The notes: generated by a model not told the origin, from the letters alone. A stretch of DNA of 64,000 nucleotides from Amycolatopsis tucumanensis (GCF_021654135.1 NZ_JAKGSD010000016.1:93116-157115), one strand, 5' to 3'; positions 1-8,730 are shown, counted from the stretch's first letter. Numbers and translations: made by a program.

Positions 1-1
1 G

Positions 2-1249
2 CTGGAGACCCAAGTCGAGTCCGTTGTCCCGGACGCCGGGGGTTGGCTCGTGACCACCAAGGGCGACGGCGTTCCCGAAACCGAGCGGTTCGACCGTGTC
101 GTCGTGGCAAATGGGGTGTTCTGCGAGCCAGCGGTGCCGAAGTTTCCTGGTGTCGACTAGTTCCGCGCCGCCGGCGGTGTGCTGATGGCTGGGACCGAGT
201 TCCTGGACCTCGATGACGCGCGGGACCGGCACGCCGTGGTGGTCGGCTACGGGAAGTCGGCGTGTGATGTCACCGTGGCGATCGCGTCGGTCGCCGCGAG
301 CACCGACATCGTGGCGCGCCAGCTGCTGTGGAAGATCCCGCGGAAAGTCGCCGGGGTTCTGAATTTCAAGGTGCTGCTGATGACCCGCCTCGGCGAGGCG
401 CTGTTCCGCTACCGCACGCTGCGCGGGTTCGAGAAGTTCCTGCACGGTCCCGGCGACAAGATCCGGCGCTCGCTGATCAACTCGATCGGCTCCGTCTCGG
501 TCAAGCAGTTCGGTCTGGACAAGCTCGGCCTGGTCCCGCGGGGAACGATGGAAGGCATCGTCCGGGGCGCGATCGGCCTGGCCACCGAAGGATTCTTCGA
601 AGGCGTCGAGGCCGGGACGATCCGGGTGCGACGCGACCGGACGATCGCCAGGCTGTATGCCGACGGGGAACAGCGGTACGCCGAACTCGACGATGGAACC
701 GTGATCCCGGCGGACATCATCGTCTGTGCGACGGGTTTCCAGCAGTCCGTTCCGTTCCTCGACGCGAACGTGCAGGCCAAACTGCACGACGACCGCGGAA
801 ACTTCGCGCTTTACCGGCAGATCCAGCCGCTGGACGTCCCCGGCCTCTATTTCAACGGCTACAACTCGTCGTTCTTCAGCCCGCTCAACGCGGAACTCGC
901 GGCGTTGTGGATCGCCGCGGACATCGAGGGAATACTCGAGCTGCCCAGCCTCGACGCCCGGCGCGAGCAGGTCACCGGGCAGCTTGAATTCATGGACGAC
1001 GCGCTCGGTTCGCACCACTGCCGAGGCACGAAGATCATCCCGTTCTCGCTGCACCACGCCGACGAGGTGCTCACCGACCTCGATCTTCAGATCGGCGTTC
1101 TGACCAGGGCGTTCCAGTGGCTCGCCCCCGTTGACCCGGCGACCTATCGCAAGGTGACACCGGCACTGCTCGACCGGATCGTCGCTGCCCGGGCGGCCCA
1201 GCCGAAGGCCGAACCCGTCTTGCCGGAGACGTCCGCGAACAAGTCCTAG
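2..1249 (+). pseudogene. Flavin-containing monooxygenase, 5' truncated by window edge, interrupted by in-frame amber codon
   Basis: An FMO/Baeyer-Villiger-type NAD(P)H- and FAD-dependent monooxygenase; its N-terminal FAD-binding part lies left of the window. Translation is open from base 2 to an in-frame TAG at 158-160 and then resumes in the same frame to 1249. The protein reads through smoothly (FPGVD-stop-FRAAGG, then FLDLDDARDRH and the second Rossmann motif VVVGYGKSACDV), and the ATGFQQS motif lies further on. One base change from CAG or GAG would explain the TAG. A restart at ATG 185 would give only the C-terminal two thirds, lacking the FAD site. Cupin and SnoaL-like genes follow closely on the same strand and probably share its transcript. 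Either a recent nonsense mutation, a sequencing error or read-through; I favour a pseudogene. Confidence 0.72.
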
Positions 1250-1274
1250 ATCACGTTGACGGAAAGGATTGGAA

Positions 1275-1727
1275 ATGACCACCGAATCCACGGCCCCGAG
1301 CCGGGTGTTCCGGACCGAGGACGGAACGAATCTCGGCGCGATCGGGCTGGGCATCTACACAAGGCTGACCGGCGCGGAAACAAAAGGCGCCTATTCGCTC
1401 TTCGAATACGTCGTCCCGCCCGGCCTCGGCGGCCCGCCCACCCACATCCACTCGCGGGAGGACGAACTCTTCACCTGTGTCGAGGGGCGGGTCACCGTCG
1501 AGCTCGACGGTGTGGAGCACGTGCTCGCGCCGGGCGACTCCCTGCTCATGCCACGCGGCGTCCCACACGTCTTCTACAACTCGTTCGACGTCCAAACGCG
1601 GGTGATCGCCGTCGTTTCCCCGCCCGGCCTGGAAAACTACTACCGGGAACTGAGCGAACTGCCACCGGGACGCGACATGAAACTCGTCGCCGAGGTCATG
1701 ACCCGCTACGGGCTGGCACTCCAGTGA
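1275..1727 (+). CDS. Cupin-domain protein
   Basis: A 150-residue single-domain cupin, probably a metal-binding small-molecule dioxygenase, isomerase or sensor; the substrate is unknown. Both cupin motifs are complete: H57-x-H59-x4-E64-x6-G and G87-x5-P-x-G-x2-H98-x3-N102, so the usual three-His one-Glu metal site is intact. ATG 1275 is chosen because an AAAGGA site lies about 8 bases upstream; a TTG at 1269 is in frame but badly placed. The stop overlaps the GTG start of the next gene by 3 bases, so the two are probably translationally coupled. It follows the broken flavin monooxygenase by 25 bases, suggesting one small catabolic operon. Confidence 0.8.
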   Translation: MTTESTAPSRVFRTEDGTNLGAIGLGIYTRLTGAETKGAYSLFEYVVPPGLGGPPTHIHSREDELFTCVEGRVTVELDGVEHVLAPGDSLLMPRGVPHVFYNSFDVQTRVIAVVSPPGLENYYRELSELPPGRDMKLVAEVMTRYGLALQ

Positions 1728-2107
1728 GCGGCGACGTGACCGGCCGCGCGCAGATGGTGCGCTCGATGTGCGCGACCGTCGATCGCGGCGACGCCGAGGA
1801 CTTCGCCAAGTGGTTCCACGACGATGCCACCTACACGTTCGGCAACGGCGAGACGATCACGGGCCGGACGGCCATCGCCGCGGCCACGGCCGGCGCCGTG
1901 GCCGCGCTCCCCTGGGTACGGCACACGATCCGGGAGATAACCGACACCGGCGACCGCCTCTTCTGCCACTTCACCATCGAAACGGCCGCGCCCGACGGGA
2001 AACACCTGGCGTTGCCGTGCATGACGGTCATCAGCCTGGCCGGGACGCAGGTCGCCGACTACACCGTCTACATGGACTTCTCCCCGGCGATGGCCGGAGA
2101 CGGGTGA
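1724..2107 (+). CDS. SnoaL-like / nuclear transport factor 2-fold protein
   Basis: A 127-residue protein of the SnoaL/NTF2-like cone fold, a family that includes cyclases, isomerases and lyases acting on hydrophobic small molecules. The N-terminal helix (CATVDRGDAEDFAKWF), the DDATYTFGNGE strand turn and the ITGRTAI motif are typical. The GTG start overlaps the cupin stop codon (GTGA). It has no recognisable specific catalytic signature, so only the fold is called. It ends 60 bases before a strong terminator, making it the last gene of the monooxygenase-cupin-SnoaL operon. Confidence 0.7.
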   Translation: MSGDVTGRAQMVRSMCATVDRGDAEDFAKWFHDDATYTFGNGETITGRTAIAAATAGAVAALPWVRHTIREITDTGDRLFCHFTIETAAPDGKHLALPCMTVISLAGTQVADYTVYMDFSPAMAGDG

Positions 2108-2165
2108 GCCTTCCTTCCTGACATCAACTGCCGGGCTCTGGCGGTCCTCCGCGCGACGTACACCA

Positions 2166-2200
2166 GGCGGGTGCAGCTTTGCCGAGCTGCACCCGCCTTT
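2166..2200 (+). terminator. Rho-independent-type terminator
   Basis: A perfect 13-bp stem (GGCGGGTGCAGCT at 2166-2178 pairing with 2185-2197), a 6-base loop and a short TTT tail. It closes the monooxygenase-cupin-SnoaL operon. Confidence 0.75.
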
Positions 2201-2203
2201 GCT

Positions 2204-2536
2204 CGTCAACGGCCTCGCGGTCAGCGACCCACTGCGCGCGCCCGCGTCCACGCCGGACTGGTGCGTGCCGCACCGCACGGCGCGGATGATGACCCGGGAC
2301 GTGAAACTCGGATCTGCGGGCAGCGCAAGTCGTTTCGCGGACGATGCGGTGCGGAAAATGGCTCAGGTGGATCGATCGTCTCGGCTAGCGTGCTTCCTGG
2401 ACACGGGCTCTTGCCACCCATGGCGACATTCTCCGGGAGGTCCCCGAATGCCCACTTTGCAGCAGCCATCGGGTCGAGGGCGGAGTGACGGCATGGTGGA
2501 ACGCCCCCCCAGCTCAGACAAAGGGAGCCGAATCCG
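2204..2536. other. Intergenic region without recognisable gene
   Basis: About 330 bases between the terminator and the SDR of the P450 operon. No ORF here has a plausible start site or a recognisable protein motif. It probably holds the promoter of the downstream operon, but I cannot place the hexamers with confidence. Confidence 0.5.
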
Positions 2537-3280
2537 ATGACCGAGTCCCAGCACCGTGTCGCTGTCGTCACCGGGGCCGCCCGTGGCATCGGCCGGGCCG
2601 TGGCCCAGGGGCTCGCCGAGCGTGGTGCTCACGTCATAGCGGTCGACCTCGACCACCCCAGCGAGACGGTCGGGCAACTCGAGGCGTCGGGCCACAAGGT
2701 GACCGGACTGCGGGCAGACGTCTCCGACCCCGATCGCACCGCCGAGATCGGCGAGGAGGTCCGCAGCCGGCACGGCCGCTGCGACATCCTGGTCAACAAC
2801 GCCGGGATCTTCCCGTTCGTCGACATTTCAGAGCTCACGTACGACACCTGGCGCAAGGTGCTGTCGGTGAACCTCGACTCACAGTTCCTCATGACGCAAG
2901 CAGTACTGCCTTTGATGAAGGAAGCCGGCTGGGGACGGATCGTCAACATCACGTCGAATTCCATTGGTCTCGCGGTGCCGCAGATGAGTCACTACATGGC
3001 CAGCAAGATGGGGATCATCGGGTTCACCCGGGGCTTGGCGAACGACGTCGCGGATCACGGGATCACCGTCAACGCGGTCGGCCCGACCCTGTCCCGGACT
3101 CCCGGCGTCACCTCGGCGGTTCCGGCGGAACTGATGGCACAGGTTTCCCGGAGCCAGGCGATCAAGAAGATCGGCGAAGCCGACGACGTCGTCGGCACCG
3201 TCCTCTTTCTGACCAGTGAGGACTCGTACTTCGTCACCGGACAGACCATCATGGCCGACGGCGGCCTGGTCCGCTTGTGA
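2537..3280 (+). CDS. SDR-family NAD(P)-dependent alcohol dehydrogenase
   Basis: A classical 247-residue SDR. It has the cofactor motif TGAARGIG (13-20), NNAG (87-90), catalytic Ser140 and the Y153-x3-K157 pair. The acidic residue after the second strand (VDLDH) suggests NAD preference. An AAAGGGAG site precedes the ATG. It is the first gene of a five-gene operon with a P450, its two redox partners and a luciferase-like monooxygenase. By analogy with camphor-type pathways, it probably oxidises the alcohol made by the P450 to a ketone for the flavin monooxygenase. That role is inference; the SDR call is firm. Confidence 0.88.
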   Translation: MTESQHRVAVVTGAARGIGRAVAQGLAERGAHVIAVDLDHPSETVGQLEASGHKVTGLRADVSDPDRTAEIGEEVRSRHGRCDILVNNAGIFPFVDISELTYDTWRKVLSVNLDSQFLMTQAVLPLMKEAGWGRIVNITSNSIGLAVPQMSHYMASKMGIIGFTRGLANDVADHGITVNAVGPTLSRTPGVTSAVPAELMAQVSRSQAIKKIGEADDVVGTVLFLTSEDSYFVTGQTIMADGGLVRL

Positions 3281-3311
3281 AGCCCAGTCAATACACAACG
3301 GAGTGTGTCGA

Positions 3312-4517
3312 ATGGACAGCACGACGGGCGCGCGCAGCGCCCCCGAAACCGACTTCGATCACCACGACACAAGCTTGAGCCGCGACGAGGTGCTCGACGT
3401 GTACACCTCGCTGCGAGAGCAGTGCCCGGTCACGCATAGTTCCGCGCACGGTGGTTACTTCAATGTCACGCGCTACGAGGGAGTGCGCGCGGTGACCACA
3501 AGTCCCGACCGGTTCAGCTCCGCGGACGGAGTCCTGATTCCCTCGACCCCGTTGCCGCCGATCCCGCCGCTGGAGTTCGAGGGTGCCGAGCATGAGGCAT
3601 GGCAGAAGATCATGCAGGCTCCCCTTGTCCCGGCTGAGGTCCGCAAGCATCAACCACTGCTCGACGATGTGGTCAGGACCGAGATCGACGGTTTCGCGCG
3701 GGAAGGCAAGGCCGACCTCTGGTCGGACTTCGCTGATGCCATTCCGGCGCTGGTCATCGGGCGTTTGATCGGTCTGTCGCCGAGTTCCGCTCCGCGAATG
3801 CGCGCGTTGGCGATGGGCGTGCTCAACTCACTGGGATCCGGGAATGAAGAACAAGCCAGTGAGGAGTTCTTCGATTTCACGTCCGCCGAACTGGCGTCGC
3901 GGCGGGAGGATCCGCGAGACGACTACCTGACGCAGCTGGCGACCGGTTCTTTTGGCGGACGAACGCTGAGCGACGCTGAAGTCGGCGGCATCCTCGTCGC
4001 GTTCTTCATTGGTGGCCACCACTCGACCGCGGCGTCGATCGTCGGGCTGTTGCACCACATCCTCACCGTCGAAGGGCTTCGCGAGGCGGTCACAACCGAT
4101 CCCAGCACGCTCCCGAAGGCGATCGAGGAGAGTCTGCGCTTGACGACGCCGCTTCCGCATTTTGCCCGGAAGGTCCTGCAGGACACCGAAATAGAAGGTG
4201 TGCCGATCCCCGCGGGCGGCAAAGTGCTGCTGAACTACCTCGCCGCCAACCGGGACCCGCGGAGGTTCGAGGACCCCGAGAAGTTCGACCTGGATCGGCG
4301 CCGAAATCAACATCTCGCATTCGGATACGGGACGCACATGTGTATCGGACGCCACCTGGCCCGCGCAGAACTGGCCACGGCGGCAACCCAGCTTCTCCAC
4401 CGCCTTCCGGATATCGAAATCGACGGCGACGTACGGTTCACCGGCCTCATCGGCGGCAACATCATGCAGATCGCCTCACTGCCCGTGCGCTTCACACCCG
4501 AGCATTCCGACAGTTGA
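3312..4517 (+). CDS. Cytochrome P450 (class I, soluble) with unusual I-helix
   Basis: A 401-residue soluble bacterial P450. The haem loop FGYGTHMCIGRH supplies the thiolate ligand Cys344, the K-helix has E273-x-x-R276, and the I-helix reads GGHHST at 234-239. In most P450s this site is (A/G)Gx(D/E)T. Here the acidic residue is replaced by His and the threonine by Ser, so the proton-delivery pair is altered. The start is ATG 3312, just after a GGAG at about 3299. The gene lies 31 bases after the SDR and 21 before a [2Fe-2S] ferredoxin, followed by its reductase, so all electron-transfer partners are encoded in the same operon. The substrate is probably a terpenoid or alicyclic compound (inference from the gene set). 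Confidence 0.93.
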   Translation: MDSTTGARSAPETDFDHHDTSLSRDEVLDVYTSLREQCPVTHSSAHGGYFNVTRYEGVRAVTTSPDRFSSADGVLIPSTPLPPIPPLEFEGAEHEAWQKIMQAPLVPAEVRKHQPLLDDVVRTEIDGFAREGKADLWSDFADAIPALVIGRLIGLSPSSAPRMRALAMGVLNSLGSGNEEQASEEFFDFTSAELASRREDPRDDYLTQLATGSFGGRTLSDAEVGGILVAFFIGGHHSTAASIVGLLHHILTVEGLREAVTTDPSTLPKAIEESLRLTTPLPHFARKVLQDTEIEGVPIPAGGKVLLNYLAANRDPRRFEDPEKFDLDRRRNQHLAFGYGTHMCIGRHLARAELATAATQLLHRLPDIEIDGDVRFTGLIGGNIMQIASLPVRFTPEHSDS

Positions 4518-4538
4518 CGCGGAAACGGAGTCGATCGC

Positions 4539-4862
4539 ATGGCGAAGATCACCTTTGTCCGGCGCACAGGTCAGCAGGAAACCGTCGATGCCGAAATGGG
4601 CACCAGCGTGATGGAAGCGGCGCTCGACAACGACATCGACGAGATCGTCGCCGAATGCGGCGGCTCGATGTCGTGCGCGACCTGCCACGTGTACGTCGAC
4701 GACAAGGACCTGGGCCGGCTCGCACCACCGAGCGACACCGAGACAGCCATGCTCGAGGGCGCCGCGGCACCGGTCAAGCCGTCGAGCAGACTCTCCTGTC
4801 AGCTGACGATGACCGCCGGTCTCGACGGCATCACCGTGTTCCTCCCCGAGGAGCAGTACTGA
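4539..4862 (+). CDS. [2Fe-2S] ferredoxin, putidaredoxin/adrenodoxin type
   Basis: A 107-residue ferredoxin carrying electrons from the adjacent FAD reductase to the P450. The cluster ligands are C40, C46, C49 (C-x5-C-x2-C) and C87, the adrenodoxin-type spacing. The stop codon overlaps the ATG of the reductase by one base, indicating tight co-translation. The length matches putidaredoxin (about 106 residues). No anomalies. Confidence 0.93.
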   Translation: MAKITFVRRTGQQETVDAEMGTSVMEAALDNDIDEIVAECGGSMSCATCHVYVDDKDLGRLAPPSDTETAMLEGAAAPVKPSSRLSCQLTMTAGLDGITVFLPEEQY

Positions 4863-6055
4863 TGACTCAAGGGCAGGTGGTCATTGTCGGCGCCGGGCAC
4901 GCGGGTTTCACCGCGGCCGCGTCACTACGCCGGAACGGCTATGCGGGCGCAATCGCCTTGATCACGGCAGAGAGCTGCCTCCCGTATCAGCGGCCTCCTT
5001 TGTCGAAGGGCTATCTCGACGGCCTCCGCGAGGATCGCCTCTCATTCCGTCCGGAGCATTTCTACGAGCGCAAGGGAATAGAACTGCTTCGCGCGTACCG
5101 GGTCGAGGAGATCGATCGCACCGCGAAGGCGGTCGTGCCCGCGTCCGGGGAATCTCTGCGGTACGACCACTTGATCCTGGCCACCGGATCAACACCCCAG
5201 GCGGCACGGCTTCCCGGTAACGATCTGGACGGCGTTTTCCGGCTCCATCGCCGCGCGGACGCCGACGCGCTCCGAGAACGGCTCGTCACGGTGAGTGAGG
5301 TGGTCATCGTCGGTGGCGGGTTCATCGGCCTCGAGTTCGCCGCCCACGCGCGAGGCCGGGGAAAGAACGTCACGATCGTCGAAGCGGCTGACCGGCTCAT
5401 GGCCAGGGCGGTCACACCGGTGATGTCGGAGTTCTTCCTTCGTGAGCACGTGTCGGCAGGCTCCCAGGTCTTGCTGGACACGCCTGTCGCACGGCTGGTC
5501 GGCGGCGACGGTTCGCGCGTTCAGGGCGTCGAGCTGCACGATGGTTCCCTCGTGAAGGCCGACCTCGTCGTAGTAGGCGTCGGTGTCCGGGCGAACACCG
5601 GGCTGGCCGAGCGGGCGGGGCTCGCGGTGAACGACGGCGTCCTCGTCGATCGCTGCCTGCGCACGTCCGATCCGGACATCTTCGCGATCGGTGACTGTGC
5701 GTCCTACCCGTACCGGAACCGGCGAACCCGGCACGAATGCGTCGAAAACGCCGTCGGCCAGGCGCACGCCGTGGCCAGCACGCTGACCTCCGGCGAATCG
5801 CAACCTTACCGGCGGACACCGGTCTTCTGGAGCGACCAAGCTGATCTCAAGCTCCAGATCGTGGGCGACTTCAGCGGTAGCGACCGCACCGAAGTGATCG
5901 GTGACCCCGCGGGACGGTCGTTCTCGGTCAACTGCTATCGAGACGGTGCCTTGATCGCTGTCGAATCGGTGAACCGTCCGTCCGACCACGTGGCTGCGAG
6001 GAAGCTCGTCGACCGGTCCGGCTGTAGTTCTCCAGCTCAAGTGGAAGGAAGCTAA
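4862..6055 (+). CDS. FAD-dependent NAD(P)H-ferredoxin reductase (putidaredoxin-reductase type)
   Basis: A 397-residue pyridine-nucleotide-disulfide-oxidoreductase-family protein. It has an N-terminal FAD motif GAGHAG (10-15), the family signature YQRPPLSKGYL, the internal NAD-binding motif VVIVGGGFIGLEFA and the second FAD motif DIFAIGDCA. It would pass electrons from NADH to the preceding ferredoxin. The start ATG overlaps the ferredoxin stop. Together with genes at 3312 and 4539 it completes a three-component class I P450 system. It ends three bases before the luciferase-like gene. Confidence 0.93.
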   Translation: MTQGQVVIVGAGHAGFTAAASLRRNGYAGAIALITAESCLPYQRPPLSKGYLDGLREDRLSFRPEHFYERKGIELLRAYRVEEIDRTAKAVVPASGESLRYDHLILATGSTPQAARLPGNDLDGVFRLHRRADADALRERLVTVSEVVIVGGGFIGLEFAAHARGRGKNVTIVEAADRLMARAVTPVMSEFFLREHVSAGSQVLLDTPVARLVGGDGSRVQGVELHDGSLVKADLVVVGVGVRANTGLAERAGLAVNDGVLVDRCLRTSDPDIFAIGDCASYPYRNRRTRHECVENAVGQAHAVASTLTSGESQPYRRTPVFWSDQADLKLQIVGDFSGSDRTEVIGDPAGRSFSVNCYRDGALIAVESVNRPSDHVAARKLVDRSGCSSPAQVEGS

Positions 6056-6058
6056 GGC

Positions 6059-7108
6059 ATGCGATTTGGGGTACTCTATGATCTTCGCAATCCGGCTAGG
6101 CCTGACTGGCACCGCCCATGGTCCCAGTTCTACAGTGGCGCGTTCGAACACATGCAAGAGATGGAGAACGTCGGATTCGACGCGGTCAGCCTGAGTGAGC
6201 ATCACGGCGACCCGGACGGATACAATCCGGGACTTCCGGTGACGCTGACCGCGGCCGCGCACCACACCAGCAGGATACGCATCGGTACCAACATCATCCA
6301 GGTGCCGTTTTACCACCCGGTCCTCCTCGCCGAGCAACTCGCCGTGATCGACATCTTGTCCGGCGGCCGCCTCGATGTCGGCCTGGGCCAGGTCGGGCCG
6401 ACCTTCAACATGGAATTCCCCATGCTGGGGGTGAACCCGAAGTTCCGGCCGAGTCTGCTTGACGAGGGCATTGACATCATGCGGAGGTGCTGGAGCTCTG
6501 ACGAGCCCTTCAGTTATCACGGCAAGCGCTGGCATCTCGACGAAGTGTGGATCAACCCGAAACCGATGCAAAAGCCGTTGCCGGTGTGGGTTGTCGCGGC
6601 GTTCTCCGCGGCGGCGATGGACCGGGTTGCGAAGCGCGGGCTGAATGTCGGTGGGCTCGGCGGGTTTTTCCAGGGACTCACCGGTGGGCAGACGTGGCAG
6701 AAGTGGTTGGCCGGCTGGCGGGAGGCGTGTGTCCGCAACGGAAGGCAGCCCAACTACGCGAAGATCCACACGTTCGGGACCTGTTACATCACCGATGACC
6801 CGGAGCGGGCCTGGGCGAAGCACCGTGAAGGAATATTCGAGCATTTCCACTACCGCCGGGGAGATGTGCACCCGTACAGCTCGTTACTGATGGACGTACC
6901 GCCGGCCAAACCCGAGGACATCCCGAACTGGGAGCGGATATTCCAGACACCGGACCAGGCCATCACGGAGCTCCGCACCACATACGAAGAGGGCGGGCCT
7001 GACGAACTTCATCTGATGGCCACCCGGCACGGCATGACCTGGGAGGAATCTGCCGGTTACCTGCGCAACTTCGCCGAGAAGGTCATTCCCGCCGTACGGG
7101 ACTTGTGA
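6059..7108 (+). CDS. LLM-class (luciferase-like) flavin-dependent monooxygenase
   Basis: A 349-residue bacterial-luciferase-family TIM-barrel protein. The SLSEHHG motif, the RIRIGTNI strand and the LAEQLAVIDILSGGRLDVGLG segment are typical of group C flavin monooxygenases. It would use FMNH2, or F420H2 in some actinobacterial members, from a separate reductase not seen here. The gene starts three bases after the ferredoxin reductase and closes the operon. A type II Baeyer-Villiger or other C-oxidation step after P450 hydroxylation and SDR oxidation is the likeliest role (inference). Its 3' end overlaps an antisense AraC-like fragment by about 50 bases. Confidence 0.85.
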   Translation: MRFGVLYDLRNPARPDWHRPWSQFYSGAFEHMQEMENVGFDAVSLSEHHGDPDGYNPGLPVTLTAAAHHTSRIRIGTNIIQVPFYHPVLLAEQLAVIDILSGGRLDVGLGQVGPTFNMEFPMLGVNPKFRPSLLDEGIDIMRRCWSSDEPFSYHGKRWHLDEVWINPKPMQKPLPVWVVAAFSAAAMDRVAKRGLNVGGLGGFFQGLTGGQTWQKWLAGWREACVRNGRQPNYAKIHTFGTCYITDDPERAWAKHREGIFEHFHYRRGDVHPYSSLLMDVPPAKPEDIPNWERIFQTPDQAITELRTTYEEGGPDELHLMATRHGMTWEESAGYLRNFAEKVIPAVRDL

Positions 7109-7350
7109 GGCGGCTCGCGGATCGCTCCGGGCTGCGTACCCTTCCAGCGCCGCAATGTGTGCGACGGTGGCTCCCCGTACCACTCCTGACACGCGGCGCC
7201 GAACCGGCCGAGGTGGCCGAAACCCCAGCGGAGCGCCACCGCGGACACGGTGAGGACATCGGGGTCCCCGTTGATCAAATCATTCCGTGCCCGGGCAAGC
7301 CTGACCTGCCGAAGGTACGCCATCGGCGGGATGCCGGACTCTCCGTCCAC
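7057..7350 (-). pseudogene. AraC-family regulator, C-terminal HTH fragment
   Basis: Ninety-seven residues matching only the C-terminal DNA-binding domain of AraC/XylS regulators: PMAYLRQVRL, the second helix-turn-helix region TVSAVALRWGFGHLGRF, then YGEPPSHTLRR. The N-terminal sensor domain and first HTH are missing, and nothing homologous is visible upstream (to about 7.5 kb). The family normally runs to about 300 residues, so this is a truncated remnant. It may be a relict regulator of the neighbouring P450 operon. Confidence 0.65.
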
Positions 7351-7775
7351 TCTGACATTCGGCCGGTGTCCGCGTCACGGTTCACGACCGGATCCGGTGC
7401 CGATCGCGTTGAGGCGGAGTGCCACGGTCCGACGAGCCGTTCTTCGCTCGAGTCTGTCCACTTTTCGCACCGGTCGCGGGCAGAATCGAAGACGTGCGGA
7501 TGAGCTGGAAGAACCTTGGTCACGGCTGACTCGGCCGGCGCTGCCGCGCTGTCCGTGGCCGGTTGCGGCGGTGGCGACGTCGAATCAGCGGCGCCAGCAC
7601 CCCAGCCCGTACCGTCGTCGAGTTACCGTCCGCACGAAGACAACGGCCCCGGCGCCCACCTCGAAGCGGCTCCTGCGCGAGTGCTTGTTCGAGACGGCGT
7701 CGTCGGCCGCTGGGTCGAAACCCGCCTCACTGACAGCGCGGACCGCCGTCACCCGGCCAGGCGGGGTGACGGTGA
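7351..7775. other. Intergenic stretch without intact gene
   Basis: Several overlapping open frames on both strands, but none with a convincing start, codon pattern or recognisable motif. It lies between two truncated gene fragments and is probably decayed DNA. Confidence 0.4.
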
Positions 7776-7982
7776 TCAGGTCGACCTGGCAGTCACATCC
7801 TCCGGGACCCCCGCCAACCCGGCGAGCCGCGAGGAGTCGACGTAGTCGCTCGCGAGGGTATCCTTCGCGGCGCGGAACCGGTGCACGAGCCGCTCATGCA
7901 CCGTCTCAAGTTCACCCGCCCACAACCTGACCTCAGAGGTCGCCCTCGTTGTCCGCGGGGCCGCCCGGCGCCGGAGCGTCAC
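7776..7982 (-). pseudogene. Possible N-terminal remnant of an IS701-type transposase
   Basis: A 68-codon frame starting at GTG 7982. It contains WAGELETVHERLVHRF, which resembles the N-terminal helix of actinobacterial IS701 transposases (W-x-x-EL-x-x-VH-x-R). Similarity stops abruptly after RF, and the rest of the transposase is absent or shifted. No terminal repeats are visible. A weak call from motif resemblance alone. Confidence 0.25.
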
Positions 7983-8722
7983 TGCTGCCCGTTGATGAGC
8001 GCGAAGACCTTTTCGTAGTCCCCGCGCCGCTCGGCATAACGCTGGAGCTTGACCTGGTCGACAAGGATCTCGTGGGCCTCGGGCTGGCTCTCCAGTAGAG
8101 CGATGACGTTGTCCGCGAAGTCATCGAGCGGGATCGCGCGTGGGTTGCGGGCGGTATCCGCGAGGCCGGTGCGGACCACTGGCGGAACCAGCTCGATGAC
8201 CTGGACGGACGTGTCAGCGTACTGGACGCGGATTGCCTCGGAGAGGGCGTGGATCGCGGCCTTGGTCGCAGAGTATGTGGCTGTGCGTGCCAGCGGGACG
8301 GAAGCGAGTCCAGAGGAGACGTTGACGATGGTTGCGGCGGGGCGGCTTTGAAGCTGTTCGGTGAAGGCGGCGATCAGCCGGATGGGGCCGAGAAGATTGA
8401 CGTTGACCGTGTCCTCGGCAACCGAGAGGAAGCCCTCGGCTGTGTGCCAGTCCTCGGCGACCATGATCCCGGCCATGTTGACGAGGGTGTCAAGGTCTGG
8501 ATATTCGGCGATCACCTGAGTGGCGGCCCGGGTGATGCTGGTCGGGTCCGCGGTGTCGATGTGGGCGACGCCGAATCCCTCTTCCCGTAGCTCCTCCAGG
8601 AGTTCGGTCCGCCGTCCACCGACGACGACCCTGTTCCCGCGGTCTTTGAAGCGCCGGGCCAAGGCGAGCCCGATGCCGCTGGTGGCGCCGGGAATGAAGA
8701 GGGTGTTTCCGGTGATGTGCAT
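7979..8722 (-). CDS. SDR-family oxidoreductase (DltE-like)
   Basis: A 247-residue SDR with a slightly unusual cofactor loop PGATSGIG instead of TGxxxGIG. Otherwise it has a complete active site (NMAG, NVSSGL and Y-S-A-T-K). The gene starts 8 bases after the SDR at 8731, with AAGGAC before the ATG, and is the last gene of a three-gene minus-strand operon controlled from the 10.6 kb divergent promoter region. The substrate is unknown; it may act in aldehyde/ketone detoxification with its two neighbours. Confidence 0.82.
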   Translation of the reverse strand: MHITGNTLFIPGATSGIGLALARRFKDRGNRVVVGGRRTELLEELREEGFGVAHIDTADPTSITRAATQVIAEYPDLDTLVNMAGIMVAEDWHTAEGFLSVAEDTVNVNLLGPIRLIAAFTEQLQSRPAATIVNVSSGLASVPLARTATYSATKAAIHALSEAIRVQYADTSVQVIELVPPVVRTGLADTARNPRAIPLDDFADNVIALLESQPEAHEILVDQVKLQRYAERRGDYEKVFALINGQQ

Positions 8723-8730
8723 GGTGTCCT

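Noticed and set aside
328..1103. Long overlapping frames inside the flavin monooxygenase
   Set aside because: Arg/Ala/Pro-rich translations from shifted frames of GC-rich coding DNA, without family motifs.
5189..6871. A 560-codon minus-strand frame opposite the ferredoxin reductase and luciferase-like genes
   Set aside because: It lies antisense to two clear, conserved genes and has no recognisable domain; typical of high-GC antisense shadows.
7516..7845. A possible lipoprotein (LSVAGCGGGD) on the plus strand
   Set aside because: No hydrophobic signal segment of adequate length, no ribosome site, and the surrounding DNA holds decayed fragments.
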